In this document: piece after piece, positions 23,140 through 29,177 of the stretch
Position numbering within the stretch: position 1 is the first letter of the stretch
How the letters are laid out: every line of letters begins with the position of its first letter
Assembly: GCA_030647965.1 (NCBI GenBank)
Contig: JAUSIT010000035.1
Coordinates: forward strand, 1 to 33,376
From: Nanobdellota archaeon
GTDB taxonomy: Archaea > Nanobdellota > Nanobdellia > Pacearchaeales > GW2011-AR1
Direction: 5' to 3'
DNA: 33,376 bases
Position numbers and translations under genes: made by a program
Notes under the pieces: generated by a model
What the model was told of the DNA's origin: nothing
Database searches by the model: none
The model's input: only the letters and a program-made list of their open reading frames with translations

Positions 23140-23455
23140 CCTTTTCTGGATTTTCATTTGATTTCTTTAATGCTTCACTAAAAAGCTGTTCTTTAGTATT
23201 ATTTGTTAAATTCTTAATTTCTATAATCTGCTCTTTGGAGAATGAAAGATAATATCCTGATTCTAATTTATCAACTTTATTTCTAAACTGAATGAATTTT
23301 TGCATTTTCTGTACTTTTTGATTAAATCTATTATCAAATCCCACTTTTTCTATTTTTAATTCTTCTTTAAACTTGTTTAATAATAAATTATTTCTATTTT
23401 CTATATTTCTAAATACATTATCAATTTCCATTTTTTGATTAAAAGAAGATTCCAT
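23090..23455 (-). CDS. coiled-coil hypothetical protein
   Basis: The product is Lys/Glu/Asn-rich and helical (NIENRNNLLLNKFKEELKIE, YYLSFSKEQIIEIKNLTNN). No family is recognised. The track start at 23530 would translate the GC-richer structured DNA at 23470-23560 as MSESDKALPSFGSLIAPILN, which looks unlike the rest. I therefore prefer MESSFNQKM at 23455, with moderate doubt. It converges on the interrupted PIN gene with a 50-bp overlap. Confidence 0.5.
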   Translation of the reverse strand: MESSFNQKMEIDNVFRNIENRNNLLLNKFKEELKIEKVGFDNRFNQKVQKMQKFIQFRNKVDKLESGYYLSFSKEQIIEIKNLTNNTKEQLFSEALKKSNENPEKAISLIFDPSSSISVSA

Positions 23456-23471
23456 TTTTTGTGAATATATG

Positions 23472-23720
23472 TTAAGGATTGGAGCGATTAAGCTCCCGAA
23501 GCTCGGCAAGGCTTTATCGCTTTCGCTCAAGCCAGATCACAAGTATCCTTATTAATTTATATATATGTATATATGTATATAAATTTTACTACATACTTCT
23601 TATAAAATTCATTAAGAAATACCAAGGAATACTACAAGAGTATTGCTCCCCTAGATTGTCTCTACGGACTTAAACCGTACAAACTCCCTAGCAGTTGGTA
23701 CATATATGATATGTACTTAA
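23472..23720. other. structured, gene-poor stretch with two branched folds
   Basis: Part one, 23474-23554: closing stem TAAGGAT/ATCCTTA with inner hairpins GGAGC/GCTCC, CCGA/TCGG and GGCTT/AAGCC. Part two, about 23620-23700: closing stem TACCAA/TTGGTA with inner AATACT/AGTATT and TACGG/CCGTA. A GTACATAT-ATG-ATATGTAC inverted repeat follows at 23698-23716. An ATATATGTATATATGTATATA tract lies between them. No convincing ORF is seen from 23531 to 23853. Function unknown. Confidence 0.4.
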
Positions 23721-23853
23721 TATATATAAAGATTACTATTTTGTTACACTTGTTTCTATAATAATTTGGATTCTCTTTTTTTGGTTTTTCAGTATAAAAT
23801 TATCAAAGAAATAAAAACTATGCCTAGGATGGTTAGAAATGAGTTTAGAAGGT

Positions 23854-24576
23854 TTATTTTAACTCTTCTAAATAAGTAGTTAACTGTTTAATATAATCTT
23901 CTTTAATATTTTGATCTTTAGGGGGATTTAATCTTAGTCTATATGACTCATGAACTAGATGGTTTTTATCTTTTATTGAGTTGTCTAATTCTTTCCAGCT
24001 ATTTTTACATTTTTTCCCTTTTCTTTGCTCTTCTAATTCAATTAACCAAAATACTTGTTTGATTATTTCTTGGAAATCAAATTTTTTTTGATTGTATAAT
24101 GGGATAAATGATTTATAAAACGCATTTTTTAAATCTTTAAGTGATTCTTCTGAATTTCTAACTTTAAATTTGCTTGTGTCTAGTTGTTTGCCATAAATTA
24201 GTTTGTAACAACTAATTCTTATAACAAATCTATCTGGACTAGCCCTTAATTTGCTGTCTGTATAAAAATGTTTATTGTTTTCAAGTTCCCATAGTGAAAA
24301 TGAAGAAAATTCTAGTCTTGGGATTTCTTTGGATTTATATTCTTTATCTAGTTCCTCAATCTTTTTTCTATATTTGTTTGTTTTAAGTATAGTTACTGTA
24401 TCTATATCACTTTTTTCATTTAGTTCTCTTCTTACAAAACTTCCTTTAACATAAATTGCTATTAGTTCTTCTAGTGGAACATTTTTTAGAATTATTTGTC
24501 TTGCTTTTTTAAGTGCAACAATAGCCCTTTCTTCTATTTCAGTTTTGTTTTTCCAGTTATTCCAAAAGTCTTTCAT
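23854..24576 (-). CDS. nucleotidyltransferase-domain protein (MNT-like)
   Basis: The motif YVKGSFVRRELNEKSDIDTVTI is the polymerase-beta-type nucleotidyltransferase signature (GS...R....SDiD), with a third acidic position in RLEFSSFSL. The C-terminal half is helical (NAFYKSFIPLYNQK, EIIKQVFWLIELEEQRK), resembling the substrate-binding helices found C-terminal to such domains. It lies 25 bp after the Fic-domain gene on the same strand and has no promoter of its own. It may AMPylate a partner as in MNT-HEPN systems, perhaps the Fic protein. That pairing is inference. Confidence 0.8.
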   Translation of the reverse strand: MKDFWNNWKNKTEIEERAIVALKKARQIILKNVPLEELIAIYVKGSFVRRELNEKSDIDTVTILKTNKYRKKIEELDKEYKSKEIPRLEFSSFSLWELENNKHFYTDSKLRASPDRFVIRISCYKLIYGKQLDTSKFKVRNSEESLKDLKNAFYKSFIPLYNQKKFDFQEIIKQVFWLIELEEQRKGKKCKNSWKELDNSIKDKNHLVHESYRLRLNPPKDQNIKEDYIKQLTTYLEELK

Positions 24577-24601
24577 GTTATACTCCTTTGTTCTTTAGAT
24601 T

Positions 24602-25840
24602 TTAATATCTTAACATCTTGTTTATTTTTTTTAAATTAAATAGGATTATTTTCTGAAGAGTCTGGTTTAAATTTTCATCTTCTCGTTTTTTTGATCCTTT
24701 AGTATTTGCTAGATACTCATCCAATAGGCCAAAAGGAATATCTAAAATTGGAATATCTTGTTGTTGAAAAATGTAGAAGGTAATTAGCCTAGTTGTTCTG
24801 CTGTTTCCATCTTCAAAGGGGTGTATATGCTGAAATTCATTATGAAAATAGACTGCAAAATTTAAAAGTTCTTTAATAGATAATTTATTTTTAATTAAAA
24901 GAATGTTGTATTCTTGAATTAGTTTTTCTAGCTCCTCTTTAATTTTAGAATGTTCTGTTGTTTTAAAATCTTGATTTCCTTTTATAAAAACAGGTATTTT
25001 TCGGATTGTTCCTGCTAGAGAAATGCGATGTTTCATTGCTATTTTATGATATTCTAGGATTGACTGAATATTTAGTAATTTTTTTTCATTTGCATCTTTT
25101 AACATCTGCCTTATTGCTTCCTGATAGTTTTTAATTTCTTCAATATCAATTGCTCTTAAATCCGCAGGAATTATCTCTTGTTTTAATATTTTTATTGTAT
25201 TTTGGAGGGTTATTGGATTTCCTTCCAGTGATAAACTATGATAAATAAATGATGCTTGAAAATCCTCTAAAATTGTTTTGTATTTCGTTTCGTTGTTTTT
25301 CCTTGATTTTTTAAAAAGAGCCAATTCTTTTTCTATTTCTTTTATGTAATTAATTGGTTTTTTGTTTAAATCTAATCTTTTGAAGTCGAAATAAACTAAA
25401 AGGTTGTTTAAAAGAGTGTTATAAAATATTTCTGCTTTTATTGGTTTTTCTGAAATTACAATTATCATCCCATATTTTTCTAATATTAATATATACTTTT
25501 TTAAAGTTCTTGGGTTGATCTTGATATTTTTAGAGGTAATCTCTTTTTTTCCCAAGGATTCTTTTATAAACCTTATAAAATTTTTATCCAATAATAAATT
25601 ATAGTTAATTTCATTTTTTATGCAATACTCTATTATGATGTGGAGAAGACTGGTTTTTTCTGAAATTTCTATTTGAAAACCTTGTGGGGTTTTTGCTAGT
25701 AATCTTTCTTTTACAAGTTCATTTAATTGTTTAAGAATTGTTGCATAGTTTTCTTTGTTAAAATTTCTCACTACTTCTATGGGTTTTAGGGAAGATTTAT
25801 TTTTATATATAAACTCAAAACAATCATATTTTGTTGCCAT
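24602..25840 (-). CDS. Fic-domain protein with intact motif and inhibitory helix
   Basis: The catalytic motif HIHPFEDGNSRTTR around residue 335 is complete. Residues about 200-207 (YHSLSLEGNP) fit the inhibitory motif SxxxEG of class II Fic proteins, where the Glu blocks ATP binding. An N-terminal domain of about 190 residues has winged-helix-like segments (NYATILKQLNELVKERLLAK and LKKYILILEKYGMIIV), perhaps two. It would AMPylate target proteins under self-inhibition. It heads an operon with the nucleotidyltransferase. A TTTATAAAC box 26 nt upstream supports the start, and a tandem repeat lies just behind it. It is the uninterrupted reference for the split Fic at 16.3 kb. Confidence 0.9.
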   Translation of the reverse strand: MATKYDCFEFIYKNKSSLKPIEVVRNFNKENYATILKQLNELVKERLLAKTPQGFQIEISEKTSLLHIIIEYCIKNEINYNLLLDKNFIRFIKESLGKKEITSKNIKINPRTLKKYILILEKYGMIIVISEKPIKAEIFYNTLLNNLLVYFDFKRLDLNKKPINYIKEIEKELALFKKSRKNNETKYKTILEDFQASFIYHSLSLEGNPITLQNTIKILKQEIIPADLRAIDIEEIKNYQEAIRQMLKDANEKKLLNIQSILEYHKIAMKHRISLAGTIRKIPVFIKGNQDFKTTEHSKIKEELEKLIQEYNILLIKNKLSIKELLNFAVYFHNEFQHIHPFEDGNSRTTRLITFYIFQQQDIPILDIPFGLLDEYLANTKGSKKREDENLNQTLQKIILFNLKKINKMLRY

Positions 25841-25861
25841 GATTTATTTAAGCTTTTTAAG

Positions 25862-25870
25862 TTTATAAAT
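25862..25870 (-). promoter_or_regulatory. TATA box for Fic-NTase operon
   Basis: Minus-strand ATTTATAAA is centred about 26 nt before the ATG at 25840. Confidence 0.5.
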
Positions 25871-25876
25871 GTTGTT

Positions 25877-25986
25877 ATTTGGTATTTAAAGTTAGATATT
25901 ATATACTTTTATGTACAAAATACTAATTATTTATTTATATTTGGTATTTAAGGTTAATTATTTATGAACTATTTGTGCAAAATAGA
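25877..25986. repeat. imperfect tandem repeat behind the Fic promoter
   Basis: Two copies of about 50 bases (unit spacing about 62) begin ATTTGGTATTTAA(A/G)GTTA and end TGT(A/G)CAAAATA. They lie directly upstream of the TATA box of the Fic-NTase operon, so they could be paired regulator sites. Confidence 0.5.
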
Positions 25987-26007
25987 TATTAATTTGAGAG
26001 TTGAGGA

Positions 26008-26445
26008 TTAAAACCCTAAGCAATCTCTGTATTTTGTCATTGACTTGAATTTCCAGAGAAGTGAAGGGGTTGATAGGGATGTTTCAATTCCTAAGTCATT
26101 GTTTGCTTTTGCTTTTTTTATTATTGAGCAGAAGTTTGATGTTGTTAGTTCATTTAGATATTTTGAGCTAAGAAGTATAGTTATGTCTGGGTTTTCTACA
26201 TTGCCTTCTTTAACAGAGCCTTTTGTGATTGCATAGGTTTTTTCCCATTGTCTTTGGCCTGAGTTGAAATCAGAAAAATCCTCTTGATTATTCGTGGGAT
26301 TTTTGGGATGCTCAGAAATTAACGCAGTAGAATTTCTGACATTGTAGAATTTAAGTAAGAGGGCAGAGTTGTCTGGAAGAGCTTGAATCATGGAGTTCTT
26401 GGAAAGCATACTTGCAAAGTTTTCATATGTTATTTTTACAGGAGG
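26008..26445 (-). pseudogene. truncated duplicate of the 27655-28194 gene, carrying E4
   Basis: It is nearly identical to the C-terminal two thirds of the neighbouring gene (ITYENFASMLSKNSMIQALP...), but lacks the N-terminal membrane anchor. The frame runs upstream only to a stop codon inside the MNT promoter (26497-26499). It contains a 72-bp in-frame insertion, E4, at KFYN/FNSG. Without its anchor and start it is probably not functional. It forms a direct repeat with 27660-28020, bracketing the MNT-HEPN pair. Confidence 0.8.
26269..26340 (+). mobile_element. gene-interrupting two-hairpin element E4 (72 bp), empty site known
   Basis: ATCAG, stem 1 AAAAATCC/GGATTTTT, linker GGGATGC, stem 2 TCAGAAATT/AATTTCTGA, end GAC. 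The paralogue at 27655-28194 lacks exactly these 72 bp and flanks align on both sides, so the limits are set by an empty site. The host codes 24 extra residues here (VRNSTALISEHPKNPTNNQE, then DFSD). Confidence 0.88.
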
Positions 26446-26495
26446 AGTGGGGGATGCAGTTGTTGTTTGAGTTGAGGGGGAGTAGGATAGAAAGA

Positions 26496-26503
26496 TTTAT
26501 ATA
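26496..26503 (+). promoter_or_regulatory. TATA box for MNT-HEPN operon
   Basis: GAAAGATTTATATA lies about 49 nt before the ATG at 26548. Unlike most genes here this leaves a leader of about 22 nt, which contains the operator-like palindrome. Confidence 0.5.
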
Positions 26504-26512
26504 CTAACTTGA

Positions 26513-26530
26513 AGTTATGATATCATAACT
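26513..26530. promoter_or_regulatory. perfect 18-bp palindrome, putative MNT autoregulatory operator
   Basis: AGTTATGATATCATAACT is a perfect palindrome between the TATA box and the start codon, over the expected transcription start. The first gene has an N-terminal winged-helix domain, a natural candidate to bind it. Confidence 0.65.
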
Positions 26531-26547
26531 ACTAATTAGACTATACA

Positions 26548-27138
26548 ATGATAGAACTAACAAGGAAGGAACAGGAAGCATTGCTAATTATCTACAAAAG
26601 CGTTGCTAATTTTTACAATGCGAATTCTCTGAGTAAAGAGCTTGAAATAACTCAAGTTGGAACTATGAAACTTTTAAAGAGGTTTGAAAAAAATAACATA
26701 CTTTTGAGTAAAAAGATTGGAAAATCAATTATTTATAAGATTAATATAAAAGAAGAGTTTGTACAAAAACTAATTGCATTTGCTTTAATAAATGAGGCAG
26801 GTAAATATCAAAGATGGAAAGATGAATTTAAATCTTTATATAACAAAGACAGAATTTTATTGTTTTATGGATCTGCTTCTAGAAACTATTCTAATGCAAA
26901 GGATATAGATATATTTGTTGTGATTGATAAGAAAGAGTTTCGTGAAATAAATAAAAAGCTTGAAGAAATTCAGAAGATATTGCCAAAAAAACTTCATGCA
27001 ATTAAAGCAACAAAAGAAGATTTAGTAAAAAATATAAAAGAAGATAATAAAGCCATGGTAGAAATACTTAAAACAGCAATTGTTTTATATGGATATGATG
27101 AGTACATGGGGGTTATAAATGAATTCACAAGCTTCTAA
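26548..27138 (+). CDS. winged-helix plus minimal nucleotidyltransferase (MNT) antitoxin
   Basis: Residues 1-75 form a winged helix (LTRKEQEALLIIYKSV, AFELEI-like recognition segment SKELEITQVGTMKLLKRFEK). Residues about 105-160 carry the MNT signature LLFYGSASRNYSNAKDIDIF (GS...R....DiD). In MNT-HEPN systems the MNT protein AMPylates and silences the HEPN toxin. The added HTH suggests it also represses its own promoter through the palindrome at 26513. It overlaps the HEPN gene by 20 bp. The pair appears intact. Confidence 0.88.
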   Translation: MIELTRKEQEALLIIYKSVANFYNANSLSKELEITQVGTMKLLKRFEKNNILLSKKIGKSIIYKINIKEEFVQKLIAFALINEAGKYQRWKDEFKSLYNKDRILLFYGSASRNYSNAKDIDIFVVIDKKEFREINKKLEEIQKILPKKLHAIKATKEDLVKNIKEDNKAMVEILKTAIVLYGYDEYMGVINEFTSF

Positions 27139-27652
27139 ACATCTTGATTGGTGCTTGAACAAGGCAAAAAAAGAGATAGAAGAGTGCAAAAAGCAAAAAA
27201 AGAATATTCGCCATAGGGGTTTATTTAAAATTGAACCAGATAAAAAACTTGCTTCTGAACATTTGCAGAAAGCAATACATAATTTAGAGGTATTAAGGCT
27301 TCTTAGAAAAAATAAATTCTCAGATTGGTCTATAACTGCTGGTTTCTATACTTTATATCATTGTTTTTTAGCAATTGCCGTAAAATATGGATATGAATCT
27401 AAAAATCAAACTTGCACTATTGCTTTAATGGAAAATTTACAAGAACAGAGCAAGATATCAATTAATCCAGATATTATTGAGTTTATGAAATATAATGAAG
27501 AAGAAAACCATCCTAAAGACAGCATTATTGAACTTAGAGAGAATTATACTTATGGGGTGGATCTTGAAGTTAAGGATAAAGAACAACTTGATAAAATAGA
27601 AAAATTATGTGTTGAATTTATTGATTCTGTTAAGGATATTATTTATACCTGA
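27119..27652 (+). CDS. HEPN-domain toxin
   Basis: The 177-aa product is all-helical. AIHNLEVLRLLRKNKFSDWS, then AGFYTLYHCFLAIAVKYGY is the typical HEPN helix pair, and ELRENYTYGVD follows with the conserved Arg. A clear RxxxxH RNase motif is not visible in this last block (RENYTYG), so the catalytic site may be divergent. HEPN toxins of this kind are RNases held by MNT partners. The start has a GGGGG(T) Shine-Dalgarno within the MNT 3' end. The stop is 2 bp from the stop of the neighbouring convergent gene. Confidence 0.8.
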   Translation: MNSQASKHLDWCLNKAKKEIEECKKQKKNIRHRGLFKIEPDKKLASEHLQKAIHNLEVLRLLRKNKFSDWSITAGFYTLYHCFLAIAVKYGYESKNQTCTIALMENLQEQSKISINPDIIEFMKYNEEENHPKDSIIELRENYTYGVDLEVKDKEQLDKIEKLCVEFIDSVKDIIYT

Positions 27653-27654
27653 AT

Positions 27655-28194
27655 CTAAAACCCCAGACAATCCTTATATTTTGTCATTGACTTGAATTTC
27701 CAGAGAAGTGAAGGGGTTGATAGGGATGTTTCAATTCCTAAGTCATTGTTTGCTTTTGCTTTTTTTATTATTGAGCAGAAGTTTGATGTTGTTAGTTCAT
27801 TTAGATATTTTGAACTGAGAAGTATAGTTATGTCTGGGTTTTCTACATTGCCTTCTTTAACAGAGCTTTTTGTGATTGCATAGGTTTTTTCCCATTGTCT
27901 TTGGCCTGAATTAAAGTTATAGAACTTAAGTAAGAGGGCAGAGTTGTCTGGAAGAGCTTGAATCATGGAGTTCTTGGAAAGCATACTCGCAAAGTTTTCA
28001 TATGTTATTTTTATTGGGGGAGCAGATGGGGTTGAGGGAGTTGTGGGGGTTGAAGTAGGGGGGGTGATTGCGTTGGCTGTGAATGTTGACTTAACAAAAG
28101 GGCTTATGTAAAAAGCTAATAAAATAATAAGTGATGTAATTATAATTAAAAGAACAAATTTATTGCTAAAAACTTTTTTAATTCGCTTGAACAT
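27655..28194 (-). CDS. membrane-anchored secreted protein with Pro/Thr linker
   Basis: Residues 1-12 are basic; residues about 13-32 form a signal-anchor helix (FVLLIIITSLIILLAFYIS). After FTANA a Thr/Pro/Ser linker of about 15 residues leads to a small outside domain of about 120 residues with two or more Cys (NFCSIIKKAK, YKDCLGF). No family is recognised; the TANAI motif resembles the DPANN TGNAI-type segment. Its C-terminal part is duplicated at 26008-26445. The start lies 26 nt from a TATA box shared with the divergent gene at 28245. Confidence 0.75.
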   Translation of the reverse strand: MFKRIKKVFSNKFVLLIIITSLIILLAFYISPFVKSTFTANAITPPTSTPTTPSTPSAPPIKITYENFASMLSKNSMIQALPDNSALLLKFYNFNSGQRQWEKTYAITKSSVKEGNVENPDITILLSSKYLNELTTSNFCSIIKKAKANNDLGIETSLSTPSLLWKFKSMTKYKDCLGF

Positions 28195-28215
28195 CTTTTT
28201 AAAAATTTAATAAGA

Positions 28216-28223
28216 TTTATATA
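28216..28223. promoter_or_regulatory. single TATA box shared by divergent genes
   Basis: TTTATATA is centred 25-26 nt from the ATG at 28194 (minus) and from the ATG at 28245 (plus). No other TATA candidate fits either gene in this 50-bp gap, so one box seems to serve both directions. Confidence 0.55.
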
Positions 28224-28244
28224 GCTTTTTGTTTAATTATGGCC

Positions 28245-28661
28245 ATGGATAAAATTAGAAAAAAATGGATAAATGGAATATTTATCTCTGTTTTAATTTT
28301 AGTTTTAATTTCTGTTTCACTTGCAGTATTTACTCAATTAGGCTATCTTGAAAGTTTTAGAATAGTATTTGGAAGTGTTTATGTCTTGTTTTTGCCTGGC
28401 TTTATAATATCTTATATCTTTTTTCCAAAAACAATTGAGTTTGATGAAGGGAAAAAGGAAAAGGATGAAAAAAGTGATGGCATTGACTGGATTGAAAGAA
28501 TTGCATTAAGTTTTGCATTAAGTATTGCAATTGTTCCACTTGCAGTTTTTTATTTGAATTTAATAGGTTTAAAGATAAATTTGTTAAATAGTTCGTTGAC
28601 GATTGCAGGGATTGTGGTTATTTCTTTGATAATTTTGAGATTTAGAGTGAGGAAAAATTAA
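28245..28661 (+). CDS. DUF1616-like membrane protein
   Basis: About four hydrophobic helices: IFISVLILVLISVSLAVF, IVFGSVYVLFLPGFIISYIFF, IALSFALSIAIVPLAVFYLNL and LTIAGIVVISLIILRF. The pairing of LGyLES.R...G..yvLFLPGf, then FP, then a charged loop and DWIERIALSFALSIAIVPL matches DUF1616, an archaeal envelope family of unknown function. The track starts at 28239; the TATA centre favours the ATG at 28245 (MDKIRKK). It would sit with envelope or glycosylation genes to the right. Confidence 0.75.
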   Translation: MDKIRKKWINGIFISVLILVLISVSLAVFTQLGYLESFRIVFGSVYVLFLPGFIISYIFFPKTIEFDEGKKEKDEKSDGIDWIERIALSFALSIAIVPLAVFYLNLIGLKINLLNSSLTIAGIVVISLIILRFRVRKN

Positions 28662-28730
28662 CTATTGCACTTCGTGCGATATAGCGCTTCGCGGGATATA
28701 TGGATTTGCCTAGCGGCAAATACTCTTTGT
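28661..28730 (-). repeat. R-family multi-hairpin repeat, copy 4 (partial)
   Basis: On the minus strand: ATTTGCC-GCTA-GGCAAAT, CCATATATCC, CGC-GAA-GCG, TATATCGCACGAAGTGCAATAG. The GGCAAAT, CCATATATC and GCACGAAGTGC blocks match copies 3 and 5. It lies in the convergent gap between the DUF1616 and four-helix genes. Confidence 0.65.
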
Positions 28731-28775
28731 TAATATCTCACCCCCCCACATTTATAGAATTCTTCTAATAATTAC

Positions 28776-29177
28776 TTAATCTTTATCCCCATCTTCATCA
28801 TCTTCTTCTAAAACTAAGATAGATAAAAGAATTATAAGTATTCCTGCTATAATTGAAATCAACCAAGAAAGCCAACCTAATTCAATTGTTTTATATTTTA
28901 TTACTATAAATCCTAGAACTCCTAGAATTGAGATTAAGGAATAATCTTTCCAATTTGGCTTTTTGTATTTTTGTATTTCATGATAAGAAAAAACATCAAG
29001 AATTCCTGAAACTATAACTGCAATTAATAAATAATTTAGATTAACATAAAGACTTACTGTTGTTGGCCAGATTTGCTCTATTAAAAGAAGAATAAGATAT
29101 GCTACAAGAAGAGATTGAAAAAGATAGTTAACTATTTCAGCTGTTTTTCCTTTGAATTCAAATTTTAAAGAGGCCAT
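28776..29177 (-). CDS. four-helix membrane protein with acidic tail
   Basis: The 133-aa product has four hydrophobic segments (IVNYLFQSLLVAYLILLLIEQ, LNYLLIAVIVSGILDVF, YSLISILGVLGFIVIKY, WLSWLISIIAGILIILLSILVL) and ends EEDDEDGDKD. No family is recognised. Its start overlaps the end of the 722-aa gene by 20 bp, so it is translationally coupled and likely a membrane partner of that protein. Confidence 0.7.
   Translation of the reverse strand: MASLKFEFKGKTAEIVNYLFQSLLVAYLILLLIEQIWPTTVSLYVNLNYLLIAVIVSGILDVFSYHEIQKYKKPNWKDYSLISILGVLGFIVIKYKTIELGWLSWLISIIAGILIILLSILVLEEDDEDGDKD

Noticed and set aside
23474-23554. tRNA-like cloverleaf
   Set aside because: The middle arm has a three-base loop, there is no anticodon loop or T-loop consensus, so only a branched structure is claimed.
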